64,000 nt of DNA from an uncultured Rhizobium sp. (GCA_945952415.1 CAMFIF010000001.1:62001-126000); one strand, 5' to 3'; numbered from the stretch's first letter, positions 9,670-20,772 are shown. Notes: a model not told the origin generated them from the letters alone. Program-made: numbers and translations.

Positions 9670-11034
9670 TCAGGCAAAGCGGGGAACGAGTTCGCCCATC
9701 CTAGCACGGAATTGCTGGCTGATGCGGTCCCGGAGCCGGTGCCTTCCCTTTTCGACCAGTTTTTTGCCCTGCACCCAGACGCAATCGACCGCAATGCCGC
9801 CCGCAAAGATCCACTGGTCGAGCACCCGTTCCGGCGTGACATAGGGAACGGCGCTCCGGTCGAGCGAGACGAAATCGGCGGCTCCACCGGTGCGGATGCC
9901 ACCGCCCGCCTGAAGTGCCTTGGCCCCGCCCGCCACCGCTTCGGTAAAGAGCCGCTCGCCGGTGGACTGGCCGGGTTCGGCAATGATGTTGCGGCCGCGA
10001 TGCTGAAGCCGCTGCGCATATTCCAGCTGCCGCAATTCGGCGGCGACCGAAATGAGAATGTTGGAATCCGAGCCGATGCCGAACCGGCCGCCCGCATCCA
10101 GGAAGGCGCGGGCCGGAAAGATGCCATCGCCGAGATTGCCCTCGGTGATCGGGCAAAGGCCGGCCGTCGCCCCGCGGGCCGCAAGCCCGCGCGTTTCATC
10201 CGCCAGCATGTGTGTGGCGTGGATGAGCGTCCAGCGCTCGTCGACGGGTTGATGGTGAAGCAGCCATTCCACGGGCCGCGCGCCTGACCAGGCGATGCAG
10301 TCCTCCACTTCCTTCACCTGTTCGGCCGCATGCATGTGAATGGGGCCGCCTTCGGCCAGCGGCAGGATCTCGGCAAGCTCCTCCGGCGTCACGGCCCGCA
10401 GGCTGTGCGGTGCAATCCCGATGGTGGCGCCGGGAAGACCCCGGACGATCCCGCGGCAGGCTTCCATCAGGCGGGCGAATCGCGCGGGCGAATGGATGAA
10501 GCGCCGCTGACCCTCGCTCGGCGCTTCGCCGCCAAAGGTGAAATGCGCATAGAAGACCGGAAGCAGTGTCAGCGCGATGCCGGTCTCGGCACTGGCAGCC
10601 GCAATGCGGGCAGCCATTTCGGCGAGATCCGCATAGGGGCTGCCATCCCGGTCATTGTGGAGATAGTGAAATTCGCCGACCCTCGTGAAGCCGGCCTCCA
10701 GCATCTCCATGTAAAGCTGGGCCGCCACCGCTTCCACATCATCGGGCGTGAAGGAGAGCGCCACGTCATACATTGCTTTCCGCCAGCTCCAGAAGGTGTC
10801 GTCGCCCGGTCCGCGCCGCTCCGCCGCGCCCGCCATGCCGCGCTGGAAGGCGTGGCTGTGCAGGTTCGCCATGCCCGGAACGAGGATATCGTGGCGCTCG
10901 TCGCCGCTTTCGGCCGCAACGCCCGTTTCGATCCCGGCAATCTGCCCGTCGCGGATCTTGAGGCGCACGTCTCCCACAAAGCCCCCATCCAGTAGCGCCG
11001 AACCCGCATGGAGCCGCCATTCCCTCTTGTCCAT
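9670..11034 (-). CDS. hutF: Formimidoylglutamate deiminase
   Basis: A 454-aa amidohydrolase-superfamily enzyme. The metal-binding motif [13 protein letters not shown] lies near residue 60, and downstream ligands are in HMHAAEQ and IHATHM. HutF hydrolyses N-formimino-L-glutamate to N-formyl-L-glutamate and ammonia, which marks the five-step proteobacterial route; the product then needs HutG (N-formylglutamate deformylase), absent from this window. It is divergent from hutI across a 92-bp gap that carries the putative HutC operator. Confidence 0.94.
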   Translation of the reverse strand: MDKREWRLHAGSALLDGGFVGDVRLKIRDGQIAGIETGVAAESGDERHDILVPGMANLHSHAFQRGMAGAAERRGPGDDTFWSWRKAMYDVALSFTPDDVEAVAAQLYMEMLEAGFTRVGEFHYLHNDRDGSPYADLAEMAARIAAASAETGIALTLLPVFYAHFTFGGEAPSEGQRRFIHSPARFARLMEACRGIVRGLPGATIGIAPHSLRAVTPEELAEILPLAEGGPIHMHAAEQVKEVEDCIAWSGARPVEWLLHHQPVDERWTLIHATHMLADETRGLAARGATAGLCPITEGNLGDGIFPARAFLDAGGRFGIGSDSNILISVAAELRQLEYAQRLQHRGRNIIAEPGQSTGERLFTEAVAGGAKALQAGGGIRTGGAADFVSLDRSAVPYVTPERVLDQWIFAGGIAVDCVWVQGKKLVEKGRHRLRDRISQQFRARMGELVPRFA

Positions 11035-11074
11035 CCTGCCCTCCCCAAAATTCCGGTTGCAATCCTGATAATAT

Positions 11075-11086
11075 GTATATACATGT
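11075..11086. promoter_or_regulatory. Probable HutC operator
   Basis: The perfect 12-bp palindrome ATGTATATACAT lies between the divergent hutF and hutI starts. It matches the TGTATATACA-type core known for HutC sites. Its place can control both the hutFC and hutIHU transcripts. No second copy was noticed at hutH or hutU. Confidence 0.75.
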
Positions 11087-11126
11087 TTTGCCTCAAGGGA
11101 AATGGAAAAATGGGGGGAGAGGCCTG

Positions 11127-12353
11127 GTGTCGATGGAGGAAAAGACCGTTCTTCTGGTCAATGGGCGCATCGCCAGCCTCGATCCCGCTCGACCCGGTCT
11201 GGGGCTCGTCGAGGAAGGGTCGATCCTGATCGAGAACGGCCGGATTGCGGCTGTCGGCGAAGTGGTGAACCTCGTTTCCACAGAGGGCGCCGAGGTCATC
11301 GACCTTGAAGGCCGATGGGTGACGCCGGGGCTCATCGACTGCCATACCCATGTGATCCATGGCGGAAACCGCGCACGCGAATTCGAAATGCGGCTGGAGG
11401 GGGCGTCCTATGAAGAAATTGCCCGCGCCGGCGGCGGCATCGTCTCTTCCGTCACCGCCACCAATGCGCTCTCCCCGGAAGAACTTCTGGCCGCAAGCCT
11501 GCCCCGCATCGACACGCTGCTTGCCGAGGGCGTGACGACGCTGGAGATCAAGTCCGGCTACGGGCTTTCGGTGGAAGGCGAACTGAACATGCTGCGCGCC
11601 GCCCGTCTTGTGGAAGGGGCAAGGCCGGTCCGGGTCGTCACCTCCTATCTCGGGGCGCATGCCGCGCCGCCCGAATACCGGGGCCGCAACGGCGATTACA
11701 TCGCTGATGTCGTCCTGCCGGGCCTCGACCGCGCCCATGCGGAAGGGCTGGCGGATGCGGTCGACGGCTTCTGCGAGGGCATCGCCTTTTCGCCGGATGA
11801 GATAGCCCGCGTCTTCGACCGCGCCGTAGCGCTGGGGCTTCCGGTCAAGCTGCATGCGGAGCAACTCTCCAATCTCGGCGGCGCGAAGCTTGCGGCCTCC
11901 TACGGTGCGCTTTCGGCCGATCACGTGGAATATCTCGATGAGGAGGGCGTGGCGGCGCTGGCCGCATCCGGCACCGTGGCCGTGCTTCTGCCCGGCGCCT
12001 TCTATGCCATCCGCGAAAGGCAGAAGCCGCCGGTCGAGGCGCTGCGCAAGGCGGGCGTGCCGATCGCGATTGCTACCGACTGCAATCCCGGCACCTCGCC
12101 GCTCACCTCGCTGTTGCTGACCATGAACATGTCGGCGACGCTTTTCGGGCTGACGGTCACCGAGTGCATTGCGGGCGCCACCCGTGAGGCGGCGCGGGCG
12201 CTCGGCCTCCTTGCCGAAACCGGCACCATCGAACCCGGCAAATCCGCCGACCTCGCCATCTGGGCGATCGATAGCCCGGCGGAGCTTGTCTACCGCATGG
12301 GCTTCAACCCGCTGCACAGCCGCTATTTCAAGGGACAGAGGATCAGCCCATGA
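11127..12353 (+). CDS. hutI: Imidazolonepropionase
   Basis: About 408 aa, amidohydrolase superfamily, opening imidazolone-5-propionate to N-formimino-L-glutamate in step 3 of histidine breakdown. Metal ligands are visible in [13 protein letters not shown] and in [13 protein letters not shown], with TDCNPGTSP near the C-terminus. The start is uncertain: the GTG at 11127 has a GGGGGGAGAG ribosome site 6 bases upstream, while an ATG at 11133 would shorten the protein by two residues; a longer frame from 11073 would run through the operator. The end overlaps the hutH start by 4 bp, which indicates coupling. Confidence 0.92.
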   Translation: MSMEEKTVLLVNGRIASLDPARPGLGLVEEGSILIENGRIAAVGEVVNLVSTEGAEVIDLEGRWVTPGLIDCHTHVIHGGNRAREFEMRLEGASYEEIARAGGGIVSSVTATNALSPEELLAASLPRIDTLLAEGVTTLEIKSGYGLSVEGELNMLRAARLVEGARPVRVVTSYLGAHAAPPEYRGRNGDYIADVVLPGLDRAHAEGLADAVDGFCEGIAFSPDEIARVFDRAVALGLPVKLHAEQLSNLGGAKLAASYGALSADHVEYLDEEGVAALAASGTVAVLLPGAFYAIRERQKPPVEALRKAGVPIAIATDCNPGTSPLTSLLLTMNMSATLFGLTVTECIAGATREAARALGLLAETGTIEPGKSADLAIWAIDSPAELVYRMGFNPLHSRYFKGQRISP

Positions 12354-13885
12354 CCATCACCCTCACCCCGGGAGCCGTCTCCCTTCAGGATCTCATGGCC
12401 ATCTACTGGGATGGCAAGTCTGCCCGGCTCGACCGTGCCTTCGATGCGGGCATCGAGCGTGCCGCCGCCCGCATTGCTGAAATCGCCCGGGGCAATGCGC
12501 CGGTCTATGGCATCAATACCGGTTTCGGAAAGCTCGCCTCGATCAAGATCGATGCGGCGGATGTCGCAACGCTCCAGTGCAACCTCATCCTCTCCCATTG
12601 CTGCGGCGTCGGCCAGCCGCTGCCGGACAACATCGTGCGCCTCATCATGGCGCTGAAGCTCGTCTCGCTGGGACGGGGCGCCTCCGGCGTGCGGCTCGAA
12701 CTGGTGCGCCTCATCGAGGCCATGCTGGACAAGGGCGTCACGCCGCTGATTCCGGAAAAGGGGTCCGTCGGGGCTTCAGGCGATCTCGCGCCGCTCGCCC
12801 ACATGACCGCTGTCATGATGGGTGAGGGCGAAGCCTTCTTCGCCGGCGAAAGACTGTCTGGCGCCGAGGCGCTGAAGCGGGCGGGCCTCACCCCCGTGAC
12901 GCTGGCCGCCAAGGAGGGTCTTGCCCTTATCAACGGCACGCAGGTTTCGACGGCGCTGGCGCTCGCCGGTCTCTTCCGCGCCCACCGGGCGGCCCAGGCG
13001 GCGCTGGTGACCGGTGCGCTTTCGACCGATGCGGCGATGGGCTCCTCCGCGCCCTTCCATCCCGACATCCATGCGCTGCGCGGCCACAAGGGCCAGATCG
13101 ATGCGGGGGCGGCACTGCGCAACCTGCTCGAGGGTTCGGTGATCCGCGAAAGCCACATCGAGGGCGACGAGCGCGTGCAGGACCCCTATTGCATCCGCTG
13201 CCAGCCACAGGTGGACGGTGCCTGCCTCGACCTGCTCCGCTCCGTTGCCGCGACTCTCGTGACCGAGGCCAATGCGGTGACGGACAATCCGCTGGTGCTC
13301 TCCGACGGATCGGTCGTCTCGGGCGGCAACTTCCATGCGGAGCCCGTCGCCTTTGCCGCCGACCAGATCGCGCTTGCGGTCTGCGAGATCGGGGCGATTG
13401 CCCAGCGCCGCATCGCGCTTCTTGTCGATCCCGCGCTCTCCTACGGGTTGCCGGCCTTCCTCTCGAAGAAGCCGGGGCTGAATTCGGGGCTGATGATCGC
13501 GGAGGTCACCTCCGCCGCGCTGATGTCGGAAAACAAGCAGCTCTCGCATCCGGCGTCGGTGGATTCGACCCCCACCTCGGCCAATCAGGAAGACCATGTG
13601 TCCATGGCCTGCCACGGCGCGCGCCGGCTGCTCCAGATGACCGACAACCTCTTTGCGATCCTCGGCATCGAGGCGCTGACGGCGGTGCAGGGCGTCGAGC
13701 TGCGCGGGCCGCTGACGACGAGCCCGGAATTGCAGAAGGCGATGGCCGTGCTGCGCGCCGCCGTGCCGACGCTTGAGGAGGACCGCTACATGGCGCCCGA
13801 CCTGGAAGCCGCGGCCGGGCTGATTGCCTCGGGCGCAATCGTCGGGGCGATCCGCCCCGGCCTGCTGCCGACACTCGCCGTCTGA
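12350..13885 (+). CDS. hutH: Histidine ammonia-lyase
   Basis: A 511-aa enzyme that removes ammonia from L-histidine to give urocanate. The MIO prosthetic group forms from the Ala-Ser-Gly triad at residues 142-144 ([16 protein letters not shown]), the same position as in the Pseudomonas putida enzyme. The lengths and the [10 protein letters not shown] and [10 protein letters not shown] motifs are standard. It is in the hutIHU operon, overlapping hutI by 4 bp and followed by hutU after 50 bp. Confidence 0.96.
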   Translation: MTITLTPGAVSLQDLMAIYWDGKSARLDRAFDAGIERAAARIAEIARGNAPVYGINTGFGKLASIKIDAADVATLQCNLILSHCCGVGQPLPDNIVRLIMALKLVSLGRGASGVRLELVRLIEAMLDKGVTPLIPEKGSVGASGDLAPLAHMTAVMMGEGEAFFAGERLSGAEALKRAGLTPVTLAAKEGLALINGTQVSTALALAGLFRAHRAAQAALVTGALSTDAAMGSSAPFHPDIHALRGHKGQIDAGAALRNLLEGSVIRESHIEGDERVQDPYCIRCQPQVDGACLDLLRSVAATLVTEANAVTDNPLVLSDGSVVSGGNFHAEPVAFAADQIALAVCEIGAIAQRRIALLVDPALSYGLPAFLSKKPGLNSGLMIAEVTSAALMSENKQLSHPASVDSTPTSANQEDHVSMACHGARRLLQMTDNLFAILGIEALTAVQGVELRGPLTTSPELQKAMAVLRAAVPTLEEDRYMAPDLEAAAGLIASGAIVGAIRPGLLPTLAV

Positions 13886-13935
13886 GCCCACACGAACCAC
13901 CGACATTTGCCATCCGCCGATCAGGGAGATCACCG

Positions 13936-15624
13936 ATGACCGCCAATCCCCGCCACAACATCCGCGAGATCCGCGCCGCGCGCGGCAGCGAACTGACCGC
14001 CAAGAGCTGGATGACCGAAGCGCCGCTGCGCATGCTGATGAACAACCTAGACCCCGAAGTGGCGGAGAACCCGCATGAGCTGGTGGTCTATGGCGGCATC
14101 GGCCGCGCCGCCCGCACCTGGGGCGACTTTGACAGGATCGTGGAGTCGCTGCGCGACCTCAACGAGGACGAGACGCTGCTCGTGCAGTCGGGCAAGCCGG
14201 TCGGCATCTTCCGCACCCACAAGGATGCGCCGCGCGTGCTGATCGCCAATTCCAACCTCGTGCCCCACTGGGCCACCTGGGACCATTTCCACGAGCTCGA
14301 CAGGAAGGGCCTTGCCATGTACGGCCAGATGACGGCCGGGTCCTGGATCTATATCGGCAGCCAGGGCATCGTGCAGGGCACCTACGAAACCTTCGTGGAG
14401 GCGGGCCGCCAGCACTATGGCGGCAATCTCAGGGGCAAGTGGATCCTGACCGGCGGCCTCGGTGGCATGGGGGGCGCCCAGCCGCTCGCCGCCGTCATGG
14501 CCGGCGCCTGCTGCCTTGCGGTCGAATGCAACCCCGAAAGCATCGATTTCCGCCTGCGCACCCGCTATGTCGATGCGAAGGCCGAGACGCTGGACGAGGC
14601 GCTTTCCCTCATCGACCGCTGGACGAAGGCGGGCGAGGCGAAATCCGTCGGCCTCCTCGGCAATGCGGCCGAGATCTTCCCGGAACTGGTGCGGCGCATG
14701 CAGGCCGGCGGTCCGCGCCCCGACATCGTCACCGACCAGACCTCCGCACACGACCCGCTGAACGGCTACCTGCCCAAGGGCTGGACGCTGGCGGAATGGA
14801 AGGCGAAGCGCGAGACCGACCCGAAGGCCGTGGAAAAGGCCGCCCGCGCCTCGATGCGCGAGCATGTGGAGGCGATGCTTGCCTTCTGGAAGGCCGGCGT
14901 GCCGACGCTCGATTACGGCAACAACATCCGCCAGGTGGCGAAGGACGAGGGCTGCGAGAACGCCTTCGATTTCCCCGGCTTCGTGCCGGCCTATATCCGC
15001 CCGCTCTTCTGCCGCGGCATCGGCCCCTTCCGCTGGGCGGCCCTGTCAGGCGATCCGGAGGACATCTACAAGACCGATGCCAAGGTGAAGGAGCTTACCC
15101 CCGGCAACACCCATCTGCACAACTGGCTGGACATGGCGCGCGAGCGCATTTCCTTCCAGGGCCTGCCCGCCCGCATCTGCTGGGTCGGTCTCGGCGACCG
15201 CCACCGCCTCGGGCTTGCCTTCAACGAGATGGTGAAGAACGGCGAGCTGAAGGCCCCCGTCGTCATCGGCCGCGACCATCTGGATTCGGGCTCGGTCGCT
15301 TCTCCCAACCGCGAGACGGAAGCCATGAAGGACGGATCGGACGCCGTTTCCGACTGGCCGCTCCTGAACGCCCTCCTCAACACCGCCTCGGGCGCCACCT
15401 GGGTGTCGCTCCATCACGGCGGCGGGGTCGGCATGGGCTTCTCGCAGCATTCCGGCGTCGTCATCTGCTGCGACGGCACGGAAGATGCGGCCCGCCGCAT
15501 CGAACGGGTGCTGTGGAACGATCCCGCAACCGGCGTCATGCGCCATGCGGATGCGGGCTACGACATCGCGCTCGATTGCGCCCGGGAGAAGGGCCTTCGC
15601 CTTCCCGGCATTCTCGGCAACTGA
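13936..15624 (+). CDS. hutU: Urocanate hydratase
   Basis: A 562-aa NAD+-dependent enzyme that converts urocanate to imidazolonepropionate. The family's nucleotide-binding glycine region ([20 protein letters not shown]) is near residue 175 and the C-terminal [15 protein letters not shown] motif is intact. Length is typical (~555-560 aa). It is the last gene of hutIHU; the ATG at 13936 follows the AGGGAG ribosome site. No gene for hutG follows, because the next genes belong to the organosulfur cluster. Confidence 0.96.
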   Translation: MTANPRHNIREIRAARGSELTAKSWMTEAPLRMLMNNLDPEVAENPHELVVYGGIGRAARTWGDFDRIVESLRDLNEDETLLVQSGKPVGIFRTHKDAPRVLIANSNLVPHWATWDHFHELDRKGLAMYGQMTAGSWIYIGSQGIVQGTYETFVEAGRQHYGGNLRGKWILTGGLGGMGGAQPLAAVMAGACCLAVECNPESIDFRLRTRYVDAKAETLDEALSLIDRWTKAGEAKSVGLLGNAAEIFPELVRRMQAGGPRPDIVTDQTSAHDPLNGYLPKGWTLAEWKAKRETDPKAVEKAARASMREHVEAMLAFWKAGVPTLDYGNNIRQVAKDEGCENAFDFPGFVPAYIRPLFCRGIGPFRWAALSGDPEDIYKTDAKVKELTPGNTHLHNWLDMARERISFQGLPARICWVGLGDRHRLGLAFNEMVKNGELKAPVVIGRDHLDSGSVASPNRETEAMKDGSDAVSDWPLLNALLNTASGATWVSLHHGGGVGMGFSQHSGVVICCDGTEDAARRIERVLWNDPATGVMRHADAGYDIALDCAREKGLRLPGILGN

Positions 15625-15756
15625 TGTCTCTTCGGGCGGCCGGAGCGTTCAATGCGCGTCGGGCCGCCTGAAAATCCTCAAAAGCCACGCTGGTGGCCGG
15701 GAAGGTAACTTCATCGCCAAAACCGGGCGCAGCCAAAAAATCCTTCCCGGCATTAG

Positions 15757-15773
15757 TCTATAAAAAAGATAGA
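15757..15773. promoter_or_regulatory. Sulfur-box 1 (TCTAT-N7-ATAGA)
   Basis: A 17-bp inverted repeat with arms TCTAT and ATAGA lies 83 bp upstream of the first sfnB-like gene. It is one of six near-identical sites in this window, all in front of organosulfur transcription units. The Rrf2 regulator at 25266-25721 is the likely binder (inference). Confidence 0.7.
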
Positions 15774-15855
15774 ATAACTGTATTTGCCGCCCCGCTGTGG
15801 CATCCTTCTTCCATCGAAACCGGCCGAATGCGCCGCACCGTGAGAGAGGGTTGCC

Positions 15856-17124
15856 ATGGGAAGTCTGAGTGAAACCAGGATCGATCATTCCGTCCATCCG
15901 CGCGTCAATTCGGCGGATCCGGTGGCCCCGCGCCCGCGGCCTGCAACGCCCGCCCACGTGATCCGCTCCGATGAAGAAGCGATCGAGATCGCCGAAGGGC
16001 TGGCTGCGAAATTCCGGGAAGGCGCCGCCCTGCGCGACCGCGAGGGCCTGCTGCCGCTTCAGGAACTCGATGAATATTCCCAGTCCGGCCTCTGGAGCAT
16101 CAATGTGCCGCGTGCCTATGGGGGGCCGGAGGTGTCCTACGCCACGCTCGCCCGGGTCATCGCGATTATCGCGGCGGCCGATCCGGCAATTGCCCAGATC
16201 ACCCAGAACCATCTCGCCATCGTCGCCACCGTTGATCTCGACGGCACGGAGGAACAGAAACAGGCCTTCTTTGCCGAGGCGCTCGCTGGCCTGCGCTATG
16301 GCAATGCCTTCTCCGAACTGAAGAGCAAGACCGTTGCCGCCTTCGAGACCAAGGTCCATTTCGACGGCGAGGATGCCATCGTGAATGGCGAGAAATTCTA
16401 CACGACCGGCGCGCTTCTCGCCCATATCGTGCCCATCGTGGCGGTGGATGAAAGCGGGCAGGGCTACCTGGTCTTTGCCGACCGCGATGCACCGGGCCTG
16501 ACGGTGACGAACAACTGGTCGAGCTTCGGCCAGCGCACCACCGCCTCCGGCTCGGTCCGGATCGAAAATGTCCGCGTGCCGCGCGCCCGTGCCCTCAAGG
16601 TCACCTCCTTCGATCATCCGACCGTCGGCGGCCCCGTCTCGCAGATCATCCAGTCCGCCATCGATGCCGGCATTGCCCGCGGCGCGATCGAGGACACGAT
16701 CCGTTTCGTCACCACGCTCAGCCGTCCCTGGATCGACAGTGGCAAGGAGACGGCAGGCGAAGACCTCTTCACCATCGCCGCCATCGGCGATCTGAAGATT
16801 CGCCTTCACGCCGCCGAGGCGCTGCTCGACCGGGCCGGTCTGGCGATCGATGCGGCCCGGGCGGATTCGACGCTCGAAAAGGTCTCGGAAGCCACGATCC
16901 GGACGGCCGAGTCCAAGGTGCTCACCACCGAAATCGCCATCCTCGCCACCAACAAGCTGTTCGAGCTTGCCGGCACCCGTTCCACGCTCGCCGAACACGG
17001 GCTTGACCGCCACTGGCGCAATGCCCGCGTCCATACGCTTCATGATCCGGTGCGCTGGAAGTTCTACCATGTGGGCAACTACTATCTGAACGGCGCGCAT
17101 CCGCCCCGTCACGCCTGGAATTGA
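15856..17124 (+). CDS. SfnB-family sulfur acquisition oxidoreductase (acyl-CoA dehydrogenase fold)
   Basis: A 422-aa flavoprotein of the acyl-CoA dehydrogenase superfamily, SfnB type. Conserved stretches include NVPRAYGGPEVSYATLARV in the N-terminal helical domain, NGEKFYTTGALLAHIVPI in the flavin-binding beta domain and the C-terminal DRHWRNARVHTLHDPVRWK. SfnB proteins are linked to use of dimethyl sulfone and other organosulfur compounds under sulfate limitation. A sulfur box lies upstream. A second copy follows after 8 bp. The exact substrate is not known. Confidence 0.88.
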   Translation: MGSLSETRIDHSVHPRVNSADPVAPRPRPATPAHVIRSDEEAIEIAEGLAAKFREGAALRDREGLLPLQELDEYSQSGLWSINVPRAYGGPEVSYATLARVIAIIAAADPAIAQITQNHLAIVATVDLDGTEEQKQAFFAEALAGLRYGNAFSELKSKTVAAFETKVHFDGEDAIVNGEKFYTTGALLAHIVPIVAVDESGQGYLVFADRDAPGLTVTNNWSSFGQRTTASGSVRIENVRVPRARALKVTSFDHPTVGGPVSQIIQSAIDAGIARGAIEDTIRFVTTLSRPWIDSGKETAGEDLFTIAAIGDLKIRLHAAEALLDRAGLAIDAARADSTLEKVSEATIRTAESKVLTTEIAILATNKLFELAGTRSTLAEHGLDRHWRNARVHTLHDPVRWKFYHVGNYYLNGAHPPRHAWN

Positions 17125-17132
17125 GGCGGGCC

Positions 17133-18395
17133 ATGACGGAAAATGACCGCACCCTGCACCGCCAGGCCGCTTTGGTGAAGGGCAGGCCCGCCCCGCACAT
17201 TCCCCCGCGCCGCGAAAACGCGCACAGGATCGCCTCGGACGAGGAGGCGATCCGCATTGCCCGCGCGCTGGCGGAGGATTTTGCCGCCGGTGCCGCCGCC
17301 CGCGACCGGGAAAGGCGGCTGCCGATCGAGGAGATCGAGCGCTTTTCGCAGTCCGGCCTCTGGGCGATCACCGTGCCGAAAGCCTATGGCGGCGCGGGCG
17401 TTTCGAGCGCCACGCTGGCGGAGGTCACGGCGATCATCTCCGCCGCCGACAGCTCCATCGGCCAGATCCCGCAGAACCATTTCTATATGGTCGAGGCGCT
17501 CCGGCTTGCCGGCACCGAGGAGCAGAAACGCCATTTTTTCGGGCGGATTCTGAACGGTGACCGGCTGGGCAATGCCTTTACCGAGATCGGCACGAAAACC
17601 CCGGTCGATTTCAGGACGCGCTTTGTCCCGCAGGATGGGCGGCTTCTCCTGAACGGGCAGAAATTCTATGCCACCGGCTCGCTCTTTGCCCATATCATCG
17701 TCGCCGTCGCCAAGGATGCGAATGACCGGGTCCATATCGTCTTCCTCGACCGCGATACGCCGGGCCTGGCGCTGATCGACGACTGGTCCTCCTTTGGCCA
17801 GCGCTCGACCGGCAGCGGCACGGTGACCTTCGACGATGTGGAGATCACGCCCTTCCAGACGGTGGATCACGACATCGTTTTCGAAAAGGCGACCCCCATG
17901 GGCCCTCTGGCCCAGGTCATCCATGCGGCGGTACAGGTCGGCCTCGCCCGCGGCGCCCTTGCCGAAACCATCGGCTTCGTGCGGGCCCATGCCCGCCCCT
18001 TCTTCGAGCTCGATATCCAGCACGGCTATGAGGACCCGCACTCGATCCACGCGCTCGGCGATGTGGCGATCCGCGTCCATGCGGCCGAAGCCCTGCTGTC
18101 GCGGGCGGGCGCCATTCTCGACCGGGCGATTGCCGCGCCGGACGAGGAGACGGTCGCTGCCGCCTCCATCGCGGTTGCCGAAGTCAAGGCCTATGGTACG
18201 GAAGCGGCCCAGCTTGCGGCAAACCGGCTGGTCGAACTCGGCGGCGCCCGCTCGACGCTGGAGGGCTATGGCTTCGACCGGTACTGGCGCAATGCCCGCA
18301 CCCATTCGCTGCACGATCCCGTGCGCTGGAAATATCATCATATCGGCAACTACTACCTGAACGGTGCGAAACCGCCCCGTCACGGTGCGCTTTGA
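17133..18395 (+). CDS. SfnB-family sulfur acquisition oxidoreductase, second copy
   Basis: A 420-aa paralogue of the preceding gene, with the same core motifs (TVPKAYGGAGVSSATLAEV, NGQKFYATGSLFAHII, DRYWRNARTHSLHDPVRWK). The ATG at 17133 is used; an in-frame ATG at 17121 would overlap the preceding stop. Tandem SfnB genes next to an SsuD-type monooxygenase suggest two related substrates or a heteromeric enzyme. It is in the operon started at sulfur box 1. Confidence 0.87.
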   Translation: MTENDRTLHRQAALVKGRPAPHIPPRRENAHRIASDEEAIRIARALAEDFAAGAAARDRERRLPIEEIERFSQSGLWAITVPKAYGGAGVSSATLAEVTAIISAADSSIGQIPQNHFYMVEALRLAGTEEQKRHFFGRILNGDRLGNAFTEIGTKTPVDFRTRFVPQDGRLLLNGQKFYATGSLFAHIIVAVAKDANDRVHIVFLDRDTPGLALIDDWSSFGQRSTGSGTVTFDDVEITPFQTVDHDIVFEKATPMGPLAQVIHAAVQVGLARGALAETIGFVRAHARPFFELDIQHGYEDPHSIHALGDVAIRVHAAEALLSRAGAILDRAIAAPDEETVAAASIAVAEVKAYGTEAAQLAANRLVELGGARSTLEGYGFDRYWRNARTHSLHDPVRWKYHHIGNYYLNGAKPPRHGAL

Positions 18396-18410
18396 GCCAA
18401 GGAGAATGTC

Positions 18411-19580
18411 ATGACCACCAAAGACCAGCCGCTGGATTTCCTGTGGTTCATCCCATCCTCGGGTGACGGGCGCTATCTCGGCTCGGACGATCAGGCGCGT
18501 CCTGCCGATCCAGCCTATCTCAAGGAAATCGCCGTGGCGGCGGACAGGCTCGGCTATTCCGGCGTCCTCATTCCGGTCGGTGTCGCCTGCGAGGAAAGTT
18601 TCGTGCTTGCCGGCAATCTGGCCGCCCATACGGAGCGGCTGAAATTCCTCGTCGCCATCCGGCCGGGAACGGCAAGCCCTGCCTATTATGCCCGCCTTGC
18701 GGCAACGCTCGACCGCGTATCGAACGGTCGTCTTCTTCTCAACATCGTCGTGGGCGGCAGCGCCCAGGAACTGGCGGGCGACGGCGTCTTCCTGCCCCAT
18801 GACGAGCGCTATGCCCATGCGGAAGAGTTCTTCCAGGTCTTCAACGACCTCCTGGAAAAGGGCCATGCCCATCTCGACGGCAAATATATCAAGGCGCATG
18901 GCGCACGGCTCGGCTTCCCGCCCGTGCAGGCCCCGCGCCCGCCGCTCTATTTCGGCGGGTCCTCCGATGCGGCGATCGATTTTTCCGGCGGCCTCGTCGA
19001 TACCTACCTCACCTGGGGCGAGCCACCGGCCCAGGTGGCGGAAAAGATCGCCGCCGTGCGTAAGTCCGCCGCAGCCCGTGGCCGCAAGGTCACTTTCGGC
19101 ATCCGCCTCCACTTCATCGTGCGCGAGACGGACGAGGCCGCCTGGGCGGCCGCGGACGAGCTGATCTCGAAGCTCTCCGACGAGGCGATCGAGGCGGCGC
19201 AGGCGGTGTTCCGCACCCAGTCGGATTCCGTCGGCCAGGCGCGCATGGTCGCGCTGCACCAGGGGCGCCGTGACCGGCTGGAGGTTTCGCCCAATCTCTG
19301 GGCCGGCATCGGTCTGGTGCGCTCCGGCGCCGGCACTGCGCTGGTCGGGTCGCCGCAGACGGTGGCGGCGCGGCTGCGCGAATACCAGGCGCTCGGTATC
19401 GATACGATCGTCGCCTCGGGCTATCCCCATCTTGAAGAGGCCTATCGCGTCTCCGAACTGCTCTTCCCCGAACTCGGGATCGAGGGGCCGCGTTCTCCGC
19501 TGCGCCATTCCTTCGGCGAAAAGCAGGTCTTCGGCGGCGGTGGCCATGGCGGCAATGTGAAACTCGCCTCCGGCTCCTGA
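18411..19580 (+). CDS. ssuD: FMNH2-dependent alkanesulfonate monooxygenase (SsuD type)
   Basis: A 389-aa bacterial-luciferase-like (LLM) monooxygenase that uses reduced FMN and O2 to release sulfite from alkanesulfonates. The SsuD signature [17 protein letters not shown] at the N-terminus, [18 protein letters not shown], and the C-terminal [20 protein letters not shown] support this closely, and the length matches E. coli SsuD (~381 aa). It depends on a separate flavin reductase, probably the gene at 25978-26544. It is third in the sulfur-box 1 operon. Confidence 0.93.
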   Translation: MTTKDQPLDFLWFIPSSGDGRYLGSDDQARPADPAYLKEIAVAADRLGYSGVLIPVGVACEESFVLAGNLAAHTERLKFLVAIRPGTASPAYYARLAATLDRVSNGRLLLNIVVGGSAQELAGDGVFLPHDERYAHAEEFFQVFNDLLEKGHAHLDGKYIKAHGARLGFPPVQAPRPPLYFGGSSDAAIDFSGGLVDTYLTWGEPPAQVAEKIAAVRKSAAARGRKVTFGIRLHFIVRETDEAAWAAADELISKLSDEAIEAAQAVFRTQSDSVGQARMVALHQGRRDRLEVSPNLWAGIGLVRSGAGTALVGSPQTVAARLREYQALGIDTIVASGYPHLEEAYRVSELLFPELGIEGPRSPLRHSFGEKQVFGGGGHGGNVKLASGS

Positions 19581-19692
19581 TCGTCGCGCTTGCCGGATGC
19601 GGATTGAAAATCTCCGGCCGGGTCGTTCCGGGGAAGGTCCTTTCTTCCGGAACACCCGGCGGTCTGCAATTCTGCGCCGAAAGGAGCATGCC

Positions 19693-20664
19693 ATGGGAAC
19701 CATCTCGCACCTGCCGCGCCGGGATCGGCCGCAGCCGGCCCGCCTCGCCACCGAAAGGGAGGCGGAGGCGGCGCTGGAGGCCCTCTTGCAGGACTGGACC
19801 GGCAGCGAGACCAGCCTTGCCCACCGCCGGGAAGCGCTGAAACTGAGCGGGCTTGCCAGCATCAGCCTGACCGCCGAGGCGGGCGGGCTCGATTGCCCGA
19901 CCGCGCTTCTGGCCGAAATCGTCACGAAGCTCCAGGCGGTCGATCCGGATGCGGCCGAAGCACTGCACCGTCACTTCGTGCTGGTGGAGTTTTTCCGCCT
20001 TGCCGATGACGAACGCTTCTATAACCAGCTCGCAGAGCAGACGCTTGCGGGCGACCTTCTCTTTTGCCAGATGAATGCGGCCCACGGGCTGCTGGACGTG
20101 CGCCAGGAGGATTTTCAGGCGAGCGCCTGGGGCGATCTGCACCTGCCGCAGGCGGCTCTCTGGGCAGACTGGCTCTGGCTTTTCGCCCGCAATGATGCGG
20201 CGGGCCACATGCTCGAAGGCGCGGCTCTCGTGCCGGTCCGCTCGGGCATCTTCGAAAGCCGGGCCGATGCCACCGGCAGGCCGCGCCTCGCGGCCCGCTT
20301 TCGCGGCGCACCCGTCGCCCATGGACTCTGGGGGCTTCAGCGCCTGCACCGGGAAACGGCGCTTGCGCTGGATCACCTGCTGGAAGCGGCACGCGGCAGC
20401 GTGCGCCTGCACCTGCCCCGGGGCGAAGCCGCGCTGTCCTCGATTACCGCCCTCAGGCTCGACTGCGCGCTCGGGGCTCTCATGGCCCTCATCCGCGAGG
20501 CGGCCGGCGCGCTCGACCATGCCCAGGTGACCCCAACCCCCGCCACCCGTGGCCAGGCCCTCTCGCTCTGCCGCAAGGCCGCCCTCTTTGCCGCCGATCT
20601 TGCAGGCGACGAGGCCCGCTTTTCGACGCTTGCTGAAATAATTGCCACCGCATCGAACGGATAG
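19693..20664 (+). CDS. Divergent acyl-CoA dehydrogenase-like protein
   Basis: A ~323-aa protein with the helical organisation of the acyl-CoA dehydrogenase/SfnB superfamily but about 100 residues shorter than its two SfnB neighbours. The active-site beta domain motifs seen in those (NG-KFY-TG) are not recognisable. The ATG at 19693 follows an AAGGAG site. It probably belongs to the same operon as sfnB-sfnB-ssuD (112-bp gap). It may be a non-catalytic partner, a specialised oxidoreductase, or a decaying paralogue with an intact frame. No confident function. Confidence 0.65.
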   Translation: MGTISHLPRRDRPQPARLATEREAEAALEALLQDWTGSETSLAHRREALKLSGLASISLTAEAGGLDCPTALLAEIVTKLQAVDPDAAEALHRHFVLVEFFRLADDERFYNQLAEQTLAGDLLFCQMNAAHGLLDVRQEDFQASAWGDLHLPQAALWADWLWLFARNDAAGHMLEGAALVPVRSGIFESRADATGRPRLAARFRGAPVAHGLWGLQRLHRETALALDHLLEAARGSVRLHLPRGEAALSSITALRLDCALGALMALIREAAGALDHAQVTPTPATRGQALSLCRKAALFAADLAGDEARFSTLAEIIATASNG

Positions 20665-20729
20665 AACAAAGCGGCGTTTTACCCAAAAAACCACCCAAAG
20701 GCGCAGCGCTTCCTCCCGGCGGTGCGCCG

Positions 20730-20772
20730 CCGGGCGGATCGTGACGTCGGAGCCGCGTCGCGATCCGCCCGG
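20730..20772. terminator. Long GC-rich hairpin downstream of the sfnB-ssuD operon
   Basis: CCGGGCGGATCG at 20730-20741 pairs perfectly with CGATCCGCCCGG at 20761-20772; the stem continues inward to ~17 bp with one G-U pair and a 9-nt loop. It lies between two sulfur transcription units and lacks a U-run, so terminator activity is probable but not certain. Confidence 0.5.

Noticed and set aside
10569..12317. 582-codon minus-strand frame across hutF-hutI
   Set aside because: It runs antisense through hutI and out of frame in hutF; both real genes have complete motifs.
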